A program made the translations under genes and the position numbers. The notes under the pieces are model-generated. The model made no database searches, had not been told where the DNA came from, and saw only the letters and a program-made list of their open reading frames with translations. A stretch of 64,000 nt of DNA from Streptomyces capillispiralis (GTDB lineage: Bacteria; Actinomycetota; Actinomycetes; Streptomycetales; Streptomycetaceae), in contig NZ_VIWV01000001.1 of NCBI RefSeq assembly GCF_007829875.1, forward strand, positions 2,760,501-2,824,500, read 5' to 3'. Shown piece by piece: positions 8,128-17,586 of this stretch; position 1 is the first letter of the stretch, and the number at the start of each line of letters is the position of its first letter.

Positions 8128-9209
8128 TTCTCACCTGCCGCTTCGTTGTTGACGTACGGGGGCGTGGACCGGTCGTCCCAGTTGTCGACCCGGTACCGGC
8201 CGGACTCGTGGTGGAACCAGTAGACGGAACTGAACCAGTTCCGCATGTTGCCGACGCAAGCGCGCACGGCGGCGCTCGTCTCCTTTCCGCCCACGGTGCC
8301 GTCGTCGAGGCCGTCGGCGAACCGTAATGCGTCCTGTTCGGCGTCCAGGAATTCGCTGACGCATTGCTCGACGCGGCGCCTGACATCGGCGATGGCCTCT
8401 TCGAGCGTCAGCCCCTCGTGGGTGATGAGACTGATGCCGAGATTGTGCACCTCACTGCCCGCTATTTCCTTCGGAAGTGAGCACAGGTCGTTGTACCAGG
8501 CGGCGAATTCCTGACTGAGCAGCGCCGCTCTCCGGTACGCCGGGTGTTTCCGTACCGCGTCCGGGAGTTCACTTCCCGCACTCGGTTCCAGGAGATCCGT
8601 CCATATCCGGTGCGCGAAGGTGAGCCGGCGCAGTTCCAAATATTCCTCGACGGTGGGGACAATGCCCTCCGTACGGTTGTGGAACTCCCGGTCGTACGCC
8701 TCGATCACGGCGTGGAAATGGCGGGCGAACCGGGCGTTCCAACTGTCCGGGAGGAACGCGTACAGCCGCCGCACGCTGTCCGCGAGCCCCGCCACCACCG
8801 GATCCGCGTGGTCCAGGTGGTCGGCGGGGCGGTCGAGGGCCGTGTGCAGCCCGTCCTTCAGCCGCCGCCAGGCGGCGGCGCGGCCGTGCACGATGTCGCG
8901 GTCGTGCCGGTCGTCCCAGACGAAGAACCACGCGCTGTAGTCCGCTATCGCCTGTAGGACCTCGTCGGGGGCGCCTATGTAGTAGCCCGCCATAAGATCG
9001 GTGTAGCACAGGCCATCGGCATATTCCTCCACCTTGTCCGCCGGCATGAGCCGCTTTTCGAGCAGCCATGCCCGGGTGGCCTCCTGAAGCCTTGGCCAAT
9101 ATGGATGGAGTTGCCGGGGAAACGCCGCCTCGATCACCGGAAGAGACAGCGCCGGTGGAACTGCGATGGTGGTCGGTGTCGATGTGGTGCCGTGTGACAA
9201 AGCATGCAC
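8124..9209 (-). CDS. epi-Isozizaene synthase (class I sesquiterpene cyclase)
   Basis: The 361-residue enzyme cyclises farnesyl diphosphate to epi-isozizaene. The aspartate-rich motif DDRHD is at 99-103 and the NSE/DTE magnesium motif NDLCSLPKE at 240-248, the same positions as in the S. coelicolor enzyme. The C-terminus [18 protein letters not shown] is also as in that protein. GTG at 9209 is chosen because AGAGGGGA lies 6 bases upstream and it gives MHALSHGTT; a TTG two codons earlier (9215) has no room for a ribosome site. Leu295 is a TTA codon (8325-8327), a bldA signature shared with the downstream P450. Confidence 0.96.
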   Translation of the reverse strand: MHALSHGTTSTPTTIAVPPALSLPVIEAAFPRQLHPYWPRLQEATRAWLLEKRLMPADKVEEYADGLCYTDLMAGYYIGAPDEVLQAIADYSAWFFVWDDRHDRDIVHGRAAAWRRLKDGLHTALDRPADHLDHADPVVAGLADSVRRLYAFLPDSWNARFARHFHAVIEAYDREFHNRTEGIVPTVEEYLELRRLTFAHRIWTDLLEPSAGSELPDAVRKHPAYRRAALLSQEFAAWYNDLCSLPKEIAGSEVHNLGISLITHEGLTLEEAIADVRRRVEQCVSEFLDAEQDALRFADGLDDGTVGGKETSAAVRACVGNMRNWFSSVYWFHHESGRYRVDNWDDRSTPPYVNNEAAGEK

Positions 9210-9360
9210 GAACAATCCCCTCTCAGCCGCCGGTTGCCGCGTGGCCGGCCCCCGAGCCGACCACGTGCCGTGCGTATCCCCACCCCTCCATTCAGCACCA
9301 CAACTGACCGCTCTGGGAACGGATTTGCTTATTTCGGTACGTCACGCGGCGCACAGACGA

Positions 9361-9397
9361 ACGGCGTCCGATCGGGGTGGACCCGAAGGGACGCCGT
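9361..9397 (-). terminator. Inverted repeat downstream of def
   Basis: The 9-bp arms ACGGCGTCC and GGACGCCGT are separated by 19 bases. They lie 34 bp beyond the def stop codon. The long loop and missing T-run make this only a moderate terminator candidate. The rest of 9210-9430 shows no gene and holds the leader of the terpene operon; I could not identify its promoter. Confidence 0.35.
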
Positions 9398-9430
9398 ACG
9401 CGGGGAAGCGGAGGGACCGGCCGCGGCCGG

Positions 9431-10081
9431 TCAGTCGTTGGCCACCACGGGGTAACGCGGCTCGTTCTCGGCCATCTGGCGCAGCGCGTCCTTGCGTTCG
9501 CGCTTCGACAGCCGGTCGATGTAGAGGTAGCCGTAGAGGTGATCGGTCTCGTGCTGCAAACACCGTGCGAAGTAGCCGGTGCCGCGCACCCGGACCGGGT
9601 TGCCCTTCTCGTCCTGCCCGGTCACCTCGGCGTAGTCGGGGCGGGCCAGCGGCGCGTAGGCCGTGGGCACCGACAGACAGCCCTCGTTGCTGTCGTCCAG
9701 CCGGCGCCGGTCGGCGGGCAGTTCGACCAGCCGGGGGTTGCAGATGGCACCGACGTGCCGCACGCCCTCGTCGTCCGGGCAGTCGTACACGAAGACCTTC
9801 AGGTCGACGCCGATCTGGTTGGCGGCCAGGCCCACGCCCTCGGCGGTGCGCTGGCTGGCGAACATGTCGGCGACCAGCTGCTGCAAATCGTCGCCGAAGT
9901 CCGTGACGTCCTTGCACTCCTTGTGCAGCACCGGGTTGCCGACCACGGTGATCGGGCGCGAGGTGCCGCGCTCACGCCAGGACGCCTCGCGCTCCTCGCA
10001 GTCCTCCGTGTCGATGACGTACCCCTCGTCGTCGACGGGGAGCACGCCCGCGTGCTGCTGATCGGTGTCCTGCTGAGCCAT
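9431..10081 (-). CDS. def: Peptide deformylase
   Basis: The 216-residue enzyme removes the formyl group from the initiator methionine of new proteins. The three family motifs are intact: [10 protein letters not shown] (82-91), EGCLSVP (133-139, metal ligand cysteine) and HETDH (177-181, two metal histidines and the catalytic glutamate). About 40 extra residues precede the catalytic domain, with an acidic stretch, as often seen in actinobacterial copies. ATG at 10081 has GGAAGG 12 bases upstream. The gene stands alone, separated from the TPR gene by 78 bp. Confidence 0.96.
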   Translation of the reverse strand: MAQQDTDQQHAGVLPVDDEGYVIDTEDCEEREASWRERGTSRPITVVGNPVLHKECKDVTDFGDDLQQLVADMFASQRTAEGVGLAANQIGVDLKVFVYDCPDDEGVRHVGAICNPRLVELPADRRRLDDSNEGCLSVPTAYAPLARPDYAEVTGQDEKGNPVRVRGTGYFARCLQHETDHLYGYLYIDRLSKRERKDALRQMAENEPRYPVVAND

Positions 10082-10159
10082 GACCGACGTGTGCCTTCCT
10101 GGAAAAAACCGGGCTGTGATGCTGATACAGGGTACGGCGAACGGTCCGCCCGCCCGCCC

Positions 10160-11140
10160 CTAACAGACCTCTTCGAGGTCCCGCCAGTCCCGGGAGTCCG
10201 GGCTGTCCGCGACCCACCCGTCCAGCAGCCCCCGGACCAGCGACGCCGGCGCGGCGATCCCGCACTCGCGCTCCGGCACCCACAACTGCCCGTCGGTGCG
10301 GTGGCCCAGCGGGCCGGGGTGCCCTGGCTCACTGTGGTCGTGCGGGTCCAGGTGCTCGCCCTCGCCCTCGTCGGACGGCATGCGTGACTCCGAGCACATC
10401 CGGCAGAGCAGCCGCACGGAGGACGACCAGTCCTCGGCGGCGAAACCGGCGTCGGAGGCCAGCTGCTCCAGCGCGTCCCGGTCCGTCTCGGACGCGGCCT
10501 CCAGCAGCACCACCCAGGTCGGCACCGGCGACGGCGCCCACAACTCGATCTCGTCGAACACCGGGTAGGTGTGCCCGGCGGCGGTGCTCCGCTCGCCGTG
10601 CGGCACGCCGTCGTGCAGCACGACCTCGCCCCAGCGGCGCCCGGAGGACGGCAGCGGGATGGACAGCACCTCGATCCGGGCGGGGTCGAGGCGCCGCCCC
10701 CACACCACCTCGGCCTCCCCCTCGGGGGACAGCCGTACGGCGGCGCTGCCCAGGTCCATGCCGAGGGGTTCACCGGAGTCGGTGGCCGGGCCGGGCACCT
10801 TCAGGCCGTAGGCCTGCCAGGCCCTCCGGGCCAACGGCCAGTCCTGGAGGGCGGTGGCGGCGATCCCCACGTTCCACCAGTCGGGAGCGCCGGTGTCGCG
10901 GTCGAGCAGTGCCACGGCCCGCAGACCTGCCGCGCGCGCCTGCTCCCAGTCGTGCCGGAACTTGTGCAGCAGCGCGAGGTTGAACCAGGACTCCGACAGC
11001 CAGGGCTCCAGATCGGCGGCACGTGTCAGCAGCGCGCCCGCGTCCTCGTACCGGCCGTCGCCGATGAGCGTGAACGCACGGTCCGTGGCCTGCCGCCAGG
11101 AGGCGGAGGGCCGGTGCCGTCCCTTGCCGAAGATCCTCAC
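10160..11140 (-). CDS. TPR-repeat protein of unknown function
   Basis: The 326-residue protein has two or three tetratricopeptide-like units in the first 100 residues (ASWRQATDRAFTLIGDGRYE, then AADLEPWLSESWFNLALLHK). A mixed alpha/beta region without a recognised family follows, and a cysteine- and histidine-containing part (LLCRMCSES; LDPHDHSEPGH) might bind metal. GTG at 11140 gives MRIFGKGRHRPS; an in-frame start further upstream at 11221 would add a non-TPR tail. It probably acts as a cytoplasmic scaffold protein. No partner is evident from the neighbours. Confidence 0.65.
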   Translation of the reverse strand: MRIFGKGRHRPSASWRQATDRAFTLIGDGRYEDAGALLTRAADLEPWLSESWFNLALLHKFRHDWEQARAAGLRAVALLDRDTGAPDWWNVGIAATALQDWPLARRAWQAYGLKVPGPATDSGEPLGMDLGSAAVRLSPEGEAEVVWGRRLDPARIEVLSIPLPSSGRRWGEVVLHDGVPHGERSTAAGHTYPVFDEIELWAPSPVPTWVVLLEAASETDRDALEQLASDAGFAAEDWSSSVRLLCRMCSESRMPSDEGEGEHLDPHDHSEPGHPGPLGHRTDGQLWVPERECGIAAPASLVRGLLDGWVADSPDSRDWRDLEEVC

Positions 11141-11318
11141 GATTCCCGCCTGCCAGTTCCGTCGCTGGGCCGGCTGTACCTGTCCGCGCCCCCGGACACC
11201 CTCTCCTTCGCATCCAACCACGTACGGCCGGAGAGGCGCTCATTACCCATGGGTTACCCAGCCTCGGGCGGGGTCAGACAGTCCCGTTCGCCGCTCCCGC
11301 CCCGTGCGGTGTCCGTGT

Positions 11319-12542
11319 TCACGTGCCCCCCGTGTTCCGTGCCAGTACCCGGGCCAGCGCCTCGACGACCTCGGGCGCGTACTCCCCCGCGGTGCCGAGC
11401 CGCAGTTCCTCGAGCGCCGTCAGCTGCCCGCCCGGCCCTCCTTCCCGGGACTTCTCCTCGTACGCGTTCACCACCCGGACAATGCGCGCGGCGAGCGGCT
11501 GTTCCCGGTGCGGGTCGGCCTGCTGCTCGACGATCCCGGCCACCCGGGGGTCCACCCCGGTCTGGCGCACCACGGCACCGCCGAGCAGCGCGATCCGGCG
11601 CTGTTCGGGGACGGGCAGGGCGGCGGTGGCGCCGGCCGGGACCGGGTCGACGAGGCTGAGCTGGCCGATGTCGTGCATCAGGGCGGCGTACTCCAGCACG
11701 GTCAGCTCGGGCTCGGTCAGCCCGAGGTCCCGGCCCACCGCCTGGCTGAGCGCGGCGACCCGCCGGGCGTGCCCGGCCGGGGTGCAGCCGGCGATCTCGG
11801 TGGCCCGCGCGAGGGAGGCGATGGTCTGCCGGTAGGTGGCGCGCACCGCCGCGTAGCGCCGGTAGGACAGCTGTGCCAGCAGCAGGGGCACGGAGAAGAC
11901 GGGCAGCGCCCACAGCCCCACGACCGCGACCCCGAGCGCCATCACCGCGCCCGTGGCGACGACGGCGGCCCCGATGCCGGGCACCGCCCGCAGTTCGTCG
12001 CGCAGCACGGGCGGGAACGGCCACCCGGTGCGGGAGTGGGCCAGCGCGGCGGCGAGCACGGCGTCGCACAGCGCGGTGAGGGACAGCAGGGCGAGCAGCA
12101 GCAGCGCGTGGGCGGGGCCGCCCCAGCCGTCGAAGGCGCCCTGGTTGTAGAGGGGCTGGAAGCACACGGCGACGAAGCCGACGGTCAGCACCCGGCGGGC
12201 CGGTGCGTCGAGGGTGGGGCCGTCGCCGCGCCCGACGTGCGGCACGCTGCCGAGCAGGGACGCGGCGAGCACGACGGTGACGACCTGGGCGGCGCCGTGG
12301 CGGGTGGGCTCCCCCGCGGTCTCGCCGAGCAGCGCGTACGACAGCGCGCCCGCGGCGGCGAGCGGCGCGGCCTCCCGGATCCGTGTCCCGTTGCGCCGGG
12401 TGAGCTCGCCGACGGTGATGAGCACCCCGAAGGCCAGGGCGGCACCCCGTTCCTCCACCCCGTGGTAGAGGGTGGTGCCCAGGGATCCGGCGGCGAGGAC
12501 GGCGGCGCACAGGTGCACGACGGTGTGCAGCCGGGGCCTCAT
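11319..12542 (-). CDS. Membrane protein with degenerate HD domain
   Basis: The 407-residue protein has about six or seven hydrophobic segments in residues 1-225, then a cytoplasmic HD-type domain. The metal motif H290-D291 is kept (MHDIGQLS), but the following lysine is Q294. The whole GYP signature (H-E-x2-D-G-x-G-Y-P) is absent, replaced by EQQADPHREQPLAARI. It is therefore probably catalytically impaired and may bind a ligand or its partner. The ATG overlaps the stop of the upstream HD-GYP gene (ATGA). Same architecture, same HD position and coupling suggest a duplicated pair working as a complex. Confidence 0.75.
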   Translation of the reverse strand: MRPRLHTVVHLCAAVLAAGSLGTTLYHGVEERGAALAFGVLITVGELTRRNGTRIREAAPLAAAGALSYALLGETAGEPTRHGAAQVVTVVLAASLLGSVPHVGRGDGPTLDAPARRVLTVGFVAVCFQPLYNQGAFDGWGGPAHALLLLALLSLTALCDAVLAAALAHSRTGWPFPPVLRDELRAVPGIGAAVVATGAVMALGVAVVGLWALPVFSVPLLLAQLSYRRYAAVRATYRQTIASLARATEIAGCTPAGHARRVAALSQAVGRDLGLTEPELTVLEYAALMHDIGQLSLVDPVPAGATAALPVPEQRRIALLGGAVVRQTGVDPRVAGIVEQQADPHREQPLAARIVRVVNAYEEKSREGGPGGQLTALEELRLGTAGEYAPEVVEALARVLARNTGGT

Positions 12543-13891
12543 CGGCGCGCCCCGGGCCGGCCGGTGACGGGTGCGGCGGGCTCGGGCACGTCGGCGGCGC
12601 GGGCGTCGTCGGCGGTCACCGCCGGATGCCAGCCGGTCCGGCCGATCGCGCGGACCAGCGCGCCCACCATCCGGGGGTCGAAGTGGGTGCCCGCGCACCT
12701 GCGCAGTTCCTCCAGTGCCACGGGCACGGGCCGCGCCCTGCTGTAGGAGCGGGTGGAGGTCATCGCGTCGAAGGCGTCGGCGACCGCGACCACCCGCGCG
12801 GACTCGGGGATCTGACCGCCCGCCAGCCCGTAGGGGTATCCGCTGCCGTCGAGCCGCTCGTGGTGGTGCAGCACCGCCGCGCGGGCCTCGCCGAGGAAGG
12901 AGATGCCCCGCACCATCTCGTGGCCGTACTCGGGGTGCAGTTCGATCACCCGGCGCTCCTCGGGGGTCAGCGGGCCGTTCTTGGTGAGCAGCCGGGTGGG
13001 AACCCCGAGTTTGCCGACGTCGTGCAGGATGCCGGCGAACCGCAGTACCTCGACCCGTTCGTCGTCCATGCCGAGCTCCCGCGCGATCATCATGGACGCC
13101 CGTCCGACGCGTTCGCTGTGCCCGCGCGTGTATCCGTCCTTGATGTCCACGGCCTGGACGAGCGCGCGGATCGTCGCCTGGTGGGCGGCGCGCTCCCGGT
13201 GGTACTGGGCGAAGGCCCACCACGAGACGCCCATCGGCAGCAGTACGAACAACGCGGCCACGGGCCCGTAGGGGCTGCGCCACAGCAGCGCCATCATGAG
13301 TCCGGCGAGGCCGTGCACGGTGAGCGGCACCAGCGACCGGAGGAAGAGCCGCCACCAGGCGTCCGGTGCCGCCGTCCGGCCCCCGCGCGGGGGCACGCCG
13401 GCCGTCAGCGCCACGATGCCGCCGTCCAGCAGGGTGAGGACCAGGCAGAACACCACGACCGCGGCCCCGGCCGTCGCGAGCGCGCCGGGGACGTCGCAGT
13501 CGGCCACCGCGTCCCGGCCCCCGGTCGCCAGGTGGACGCGGCCCGCGGCCCACACAGCGAGCACCAGCTGGCCGGCCCGCCAGAGCCGGCGCGCCAGGTA
13601 CGGCCGTCGCTCCACGGGCAGCAGCAACGCCCCGGGCAGCGCGACCAGCGCCGCGGCGTGCGGCGGCAGCAGGAAGGCCCCGGCGAGCAGGACGGGGTGG
13701 AAGGTTCCGCCCGGGTGCGGGGCGGCGACGAGACGGGACCGGGCGAGGCGCTCACAGCCGGCGTACAGCGCGGCGAGCAGGGCCACCGCCCGCCACGGGG
13801 TCGGGGCGCCGGGCGGCGGCGGCAGACAGACCAGGGCCGCCAGCGCGACACAGACGACGTACGCGCGGGCCCGTGCCGGTAACGCCTCCAT
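12539..13891 (-). CDS. Membrane-anchored HD-GYP domain phosphodiesterase
   Basis: The 450-residue protein has several membrane helices in residues 1-225 followed by an HD-GYP domain. HSERV (258-262), H290-D291-x-G-K (HDVGKLG), HPEYGH (319-324), the signature HHERLDGSGYP (343-353) and ADAFDAMTS are all present. HD-GYP proteins hydrolyse cyclic di-GMP, a developmental signal in Streptomyces; that substrate is family inference. ATG at 13891 has GGGGAGGGG just upstream and precedes the first helix. A longer frame upstream has no hydrophobic or conserved content. It is coupled to the degenerate paralog downstream. Confidence 0.85.
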   Translation of the reverse strand: MEALPARARAYVVCVALAALVCLPPPPGAPTPWRAVALLAALYAGCERLARSRLVAAPHPGGTFHPVLLAGAFLLPPHAAALVALPGALLLPVERRPYLARRLWRAGQLVLAVWAAGRVHLATGGRDAVADCDVPGALATAGAAVVVFCLVLTLLDGGIVALTAGVPPRGGRTAAPDAWWRLFLRSLVPLTVHGLAGLMMALLWRSPYGPVAALFVLLPMGVSWWAFAQYHRERAAHQATIRALVQAVDIKDGYTRGHSERVGRASMMIARELGMDDERVEVLRFAGILHDVGKLGVPTRLLTKNGPLTPEERRVIELHPEYGHEMVRGISFLGEARAAVLHHHERLDGSGYPYGLAGGQIPESARVVAVADAFDAMTSTRSYSRARPVPVALEELRRCAGTHFDPRMVGALVRAIGRTGWHPAVTADDARAADVPEPAAPVTGRPGARR

Positions 13892-14036
13892 GAACCCCTC
13901 CCCGACTGTGCCCGCCGCACGCGGCCTGCCGCCTGCCAGGCTCCGGAGCCTAGGACGACGGGGGGTGCCTCCACGGGCCGATAACCCGCGGATTAGCACG
14001 TACGAGTGACGGGGGGGGCCGGGGACCGGTGGGGTG

Positions 14037-14348
14037 TCAGGACTCCTGGGGAGCGGCCGGCGAGGCCGTGACGTCCTGGTCGGGCACGGCCTCGCCGGAG
14101 CGGATCAGGTCGATCCGGCCCATCACCTTGGAGCGCAGGTCACCCGGCACGTCGTCATGCCCGCAGCAGCGCTTGACCAGCTTCTTCACGGCCTGCTCCA
14201 GCCCGTACTTCTCCAGACAGGGCGAGCATTCCTCGAAGTGGTGCTCGAACTTCACGCAGTCGGAATCCGGCATCTCACGGTCGAGGAACTCGTAGAGATG
14301 ATCGAGGATTTCGCTGCAATCCGTCTCGTGCGGCTCTCCGCAGCTCAT
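14037..14348 (-). CDS. rsrA: Anti-sigma factor RsrA, zinc-binding thiol sensor
   Basis: The 103-residue anti-sigma factor binds SigR under reducing conditions and releases it when its cysteines form a disulfide. The ZAS motif H37-x3-C41-x2-C44 is present (HHFEECSPC) together with C11, the four residues known to hold zinc and form the redox switch. Further cysteines are C3, C31 and the CC pair near residue 61. The start ATG overlaps the sigR stop (ATGA), so sigma and anti-sigma factor are made together. Confidence 0.97.
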   Translation of the reverse strand: MSCGEPHETDCSEILDHLYEFLDREMPDSDCVKFEHHFEECSPCLEKYGLEQAVKKLVKRCCGHDDVPGDLRSKVMGRIDLIRSGEAVPDQDVTASPAAPQES

Positions 14349-15031
14349 GACCCCGAGCCTTTCGCTTCGTTCGACTCTCCGGCGCCGGCCGGGACCAGTC
14401 CGCGCTCACGCGCGTAGTCCTCGAGCATGCCGCGCAACTGACGACGACCCCGGTGCAGCCGGGACATGACCGTACCGATGGGTGTCCCCATGATGTCCGC
14501 GATCTCCTTGTAGGCAAAGCCCTCGACATCGGCGAGGTACACCGCGATGCGGAACTCCTCGGGGATCGCCTGGAGTGCTTCCTTCACGTCCGAGTCGGGC
14601 AGGTGGTCCAGCGCCTGCGACTCGGCGGAGCGCAGACCCGTGGACATGTGCGACTCGGCGCGCGCGAGCTGCCAGTCCTCGATCTCCTCGGCCGCACTGC
14701 GCTGGGGTTCGCGCTGCTTCTTGCGGTACGAGTTGATGAAGGTGTTGGTGAGGATCCGGTACAGCCACGCCTTGAGGTTGGTGCCTTCGCGGAACTGGTG
14801 GAAGGACGCGTACGCCTTGGCGTACGTCTCCTGCACCAGGTCCTCGGCGTCGGCCGGGTTGCGCGTCATGCGCAGCGCGGCGGAGTACATCTGGTCGAGG
14901 AACTCCAGCGCGTCGCGCTCGAAGCGCGCGCTGCGCTCCTCGGTCGACTCCGCGCCCGTGCCGCCCCGGCCCTCGGGCTGCTCCGCCTGGCCGTGTTCGG
15001 TCCCTGCGTCGGTACCGGGAACCGGACCCAC
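14345..15031 (-). CDS. sigR: RNA polymerase sigma factor SigR (ECF, thiol-oxidative stress)
   Basis: The 228-residue ECF sigma factor has region 2 around residues 40-105 ([45 protein letters not shown]) and region 4 around 155-210 ([20 protein letters not shown]). GTG at 15031 gives the standard form. In frame, exactly 55 codons upstream, an ATG at 15196 begins [17 protein letters not shown] and would give the longer SigR' isoform known from S. coelicolor, which is oxidant-induced and short-lived. A SigR-type promoter lies at 15254-15281, giving positive autoregulation. RsrA is encoded directly downstream with overlapping codons. Confidence 0.97.
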   Translation of the reverse strand: MGPVPGTDAGTEHGQAEQPEGRGGTGAESTEERSARFERDALEFLDQMYSAALRMTRNPADAEDLVQETYAKAYASFHQFREGTNLKAWLYRILTNTFINSYRKKQREPQRSAAEEIEDWQLARAESHMSTGLRSAESQALDHLPDSDVKEALQAIPEEFRIAVYLADVEGFAYKEIADIMGTPIGTVMSRLHRGRRQLRGMLEDYARERGLVPAGAGESNEAKGSGS

Positions 15032-15253
15032 CTCCTCCAGTGATGTCGTGAGGCCGAAACCGGTCTCACCCGAATCGGAGGATAGACGACGATCCGGTCC
15101 GCCCGCCGCCCGAATGGGGGCGGTCTTGGCCGCGTGCAGCACCGTCCAGTCCAGGTCGGCGCGGGCACTGCGACTCGGGCAGAAGGTCGAACCCATGCGG
15201 CGGACTTCCTCTCCTACGACGGCGGTGCCGTTGACCGGCACATACGTCCGCCT

Positions 15254-15281
15254 CAACAGCAGGAGCCACCCGGGCATTCCC
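15254..15281 (-). promoter_or_regulatory. SigR-dependent promoter of sigR-rsrA
   Basis: On the minus strand GGGAAT (15281-15276), 18 bases, then GTTG (15257-15254) match the SigR consensus GGGAAT-N18-GTT exactly. It lies about 58 bp upstream of the start codon of the long SigR' isoform, so transcripts from it can make both forms. It begins just after the stop codon of the upstream hydrolase gene. Confidence 0.85.
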
Positions 15282-15287
15282 GGCGCC

Positions 15288-15986
15288 TCACGCGAGTGAG
15301 GCGGCCCACCGCACGACCGCGTCCGTGACGACCGCCACGGCCTCCTCCTGCGTGATCCCCGCCCGCTTGGGCACGGCGAGGCCGTGGTCGCCGTGCGCCA
15401 CCTCGACCAGGTCGTACGCCCACCCGTCCCCCACCACCGTCCTGGCACCGGCACGGTCACGGCCCCCGCCGTACCCGGGGAACTCGGCGGGCCTGCCGAA
15501 CGGGTCGTTGCCGCCCTGGACCACGAGGGTGGGCACCCCGGCGCCGAGCAGCTCCTCGGCGCGGGACTTCTCGGGCCTGCCCGGCGGGTGCAGGGGGAAG
15601 CTCAGGGCGAGGACCGCGCGGGCGCCCAGTTCCGTGGCCGTACGGCAGGCGACGCGGGCGCCGGCGCTGCGTCCGCCGGAGACCACCGGCAGGCCCGGCG
15701 CGGCCAGCGCGGGCCAGACGCCGCGCCAGCCCGCGTCCAGCGTCTTCGGTGCGGGGGCCACCTTCCTGCCGGCCACCCGCCAGGGCTGTTCGACGAGGGC
15801 GACGGTCACACCGTGCGCGGGCAGCGCGGCGGCCAGCGCCCTCAGGTCCCGGGCCTCGATGCCGCCGCCGGCGCCGTGGCCCGCCGCGAGGACGAGGCGG
15901 GGGCGCCGGGCGCGGTGCCAGGTGATGCGGGCGGTGCCCGCGTCCGTCTCGACGGTCTCGGTGCTGTCTGTCGTGTCGGAGGTCAC
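15288..15986 (-). CDS. Alpha/beta hydrolase (dienelactone hydrolase/KANL3-Tex30-like)
   Basis: The 232-residue protein has an alpha/beta-hydrolase fold. The oxyanion loop is AAGHGAGG and the nucleophile elbow [10 protein letters not shown] carries the catalytic serine. An acid candidate lies in QGGNDPFG and the histidine in [11 protein letters not shown] near the C-terminus. This is the KANL3/Tex30-like small hydrolase pattern, whose substrate is unknown. The GTG start at 15986 sits one base after the stop of the SRAP gene (TGACGTG), so it is likely translated with it. Confidence 0.8.
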   Translation of the reverse strand: MTSDTTDSTETVETDAGTARITWHRARRPRLVLAAGHGAGGGIEARDLRALAAALPAHGVTVALVEQPWRVAGRKVAPAPKTLDAGWRGVWPALAAPGLPVVSGGRSAGARVACRTATELGARAVLALSFPLHPPGRPEKSRAEELLGAGVPTLVVQGGNDPFGRPAEFPGYGGGRDRAGARTVVGDGWAYDLVEVAHGDHGLAVPKRAGITQEEAVAVVTDAVVRWAASLA

Positions 15987-15987
15987 G

Positions 15988-16803
15988 TCAGAAGAGTGTG
16001 CCCTCTTCGGGTCCGGCCAGCTCCTTCAGCAGCTCCGGTCCGTTGTTGCGGACGTTGCTGACCGCCGTGCTCACCGGGTAGGCGCGCATCAGGCCGGGGG
16101 GCGGCGGGGCGAGCAGCGCGCGCAGGTCGTCGACGTCGGTGCGGGCGGGATCCAGCCAGGCGTCCCAGCGGTCCGGGGTGAGCATCAGCGGCATCCGCGG
16201 GTGGATCTCGGCGAGGGCGTGCGGGCCGTCCGCCGGGGCCACGGCGAGCGGGTCGGTCTCCGCCTCGGTGGTGATGACGGAGCAGGTCACCCACCAGGCC
16301 CGGGGGTGGTCGTCCGGCAGGGTCCGGTCCCGCCAGAACTCGTACAGTCCCGCCATGGCGAACACCGAGCCGTCGGCCGGGGTCACGAAGTACGGCTGCT
16401 TGCGGGGCCGCTTCTTCCTCCCCTCGACCTCCAGCTCGCGCTCCTCCTTGCCGGTGACCCACTCGTAGTAGCCGTCGGCCGGCAGGATGCAGCGCCGGGA
16501 GGAGAAGGCGCGGCGGTACGACGGCTTCTCGTGGACGGTCTCCGCGCGGGCGTTGATCATCCGGGCGCCGCCCTCGGGCGTCTTGGACCAGGAGGGCACC
16601 AGGCCCCACTTCAGCCGGCGCAGCTGCCGGACCGGGCGCGGGTCCGCCGCGTCCTTCAGGGCACGGTCGAGGACGGCGTAGACCTCCTTGGTCGGCGCCA
16701 CGTTGTAGTCGGGCTCCAGGGTCTCCTCCGGCTCCCACTTCTCGACCTCGAAGACTCCTGCGAGATCCTCGGGCCTGCGACTCGATGCATACCGTCCGCA
16801 CAT
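15988..16803 (-). CDS. SRAP domain protein (HMCES/YedK-type abasic-site crosslinker)
   Basis: The 271-residue protein starts MCGRY, so removal of methionine exposes C2. In this family C2 forms a thiazolidine crosslink with abasic sites in single-stranded DNA and shields them. The other active-site residues are visible: N84 (INARAET), E114 (GYYEW) and H201 (HPRMPLML). The length is typical for actinobacteria. It is divergent from the M50-like protease gene with 51 bp between starts, and the hydrolase gene follows one base after its stop. Confidence 0.93.
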   Translation of the reverse strand: MCGRYASSRRPEDLAGVFEVEKWEPEETLEPDYNVAPTKEVYAVLDRALKDAADPRPVRQLRRLKWGLVPSWSKTPEGGARMINARAETVHEKPSYRRAFSSRRCILPADGYYEWVTGKEERELEVEGRKKRPRKQPYFVTPADGSVFAMAGLYEFWRDRTLPDDHPRAWWVTCSVITTEAETDPLAVAPADGPHALAEIHPRMPLMLTPDRWDAWLDPARTDVDDLRALLAPPPPGLMRAYPVSTAVSNVRNNGPELLKELAGPEEGTLF

Positions 16804-16854
16804 ACGTGCAACACTGCCAGACTCCGCACGCCCAGAGGGAGCGATCCGAAACAC

Positions 16855-17586
16855 ATGGAAGTCATGGTCAGCACCGCGTCCGCCTCGCTCGCCTCCCTCT
16901 GGGACGAGGTCTCCGGAACCCAGCCCGACCCGGACGTGTGGGTGGTCGTCGCCACCCTGGCCGCCGCGGCCGCCGTCGTCGTACCGCGGGGACTGTGGCG
17001 GCTGTCCCGCAACGCCATCACCATCGCCCACGAGGGCGGCCACGGCCTGGTGGCGCTGCTCACCGGCCGCACGCTGACCGGGATACGGCTGCACTCCGAC
17101 ACCAGCGGTCTGACCGTCAGCCGCGGCAAGCCGCACGGCATCGGCATGATCCTGACGGCCGCCGCCGGCTACACCGCTCCCCCGCTGCTGGGTCTGGGCG
17201 GTGCCGCGCTGCTCGGCACCGGGCGCATCACGCTGCTGCTGTGGCTGGCCACGGTGCTGCTGGTGGCGATGCTGGTGATGATCCGCAACGCCTATGGAGC
17301 GGTGTCGGTGCTGGTCACCGGGGGCACGTTCGTGCTCGTGTCCTGGCTGGCGGGTCCCCAGGTGCAGGCGGCGTTCGCCTACGCCGTGGTGTGGTTCCTG
17401 CTGCTCGGCGGGGTGCGCCCGGCCTTCGAGCTCCAGGCCAAGCGGTCGCGCGGGGGCGCGGGCGACTCCGACGCGGACCAGTTGTCCCGCCTGACGCACG
17501 TCCCCGCGGGGCTGTGGCTGTTCCTGTTCCACGCGGTGTCGCTGTGCGCGGTGCTGGGCGGCGGGCGATGGCTGCTCGGGCTGTGA
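16855..17586 (+). CDS. M50B-like integral membrane zinc peptidase
   Basis: The 243-residue membrane protein has the zinc motif H59-E-G-G-H63 (AHEGGHGLVALLTG) near the end of the first hydrophobic region, followed by five or six further membrane helices. This fits the peptidase M50B-like group, related to site-2 proteases that cut within the membrane. A second metal ligand of the NxxPxxxxDG type is not obvious, so activity is uncertain. ATG at 16855 has AGAGGGA about 14 bases upstream; ATG at 16864 is less likely. Confidence 0.75.
   Translation: MEVMVSTASASLASLWDEVSGTQPDPDVWVVVATLAAAAAVVVPRGLWRLSRNAITIAHEGGHGLVALLTGRTLTGIRLHSDTSGLTVSRGKPHGIGMILTAAAGYTAPPLLGLGGAALLGTGRITLLLWLATVLLVAMLVMIRNAYGAVSVLVTGGTFVLVSWLAGPQVQAAFAYAVVWFLLLGGVRPAFELQAKRSRGGAGDSDADQLSRLTHVPAGLWLFLFHAVSLCAVLGGGRWLLGL

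Noticed and set aside
11323..13553. A single 744-codon minus-strand frame spanning both HD genes
   Set aside because: The upstream part is a shadow frame of the HD-GYP gene with Arg/Pro/Gly-rich composition. The real genes start at 13891 and 12542 and overlap by ATGA.
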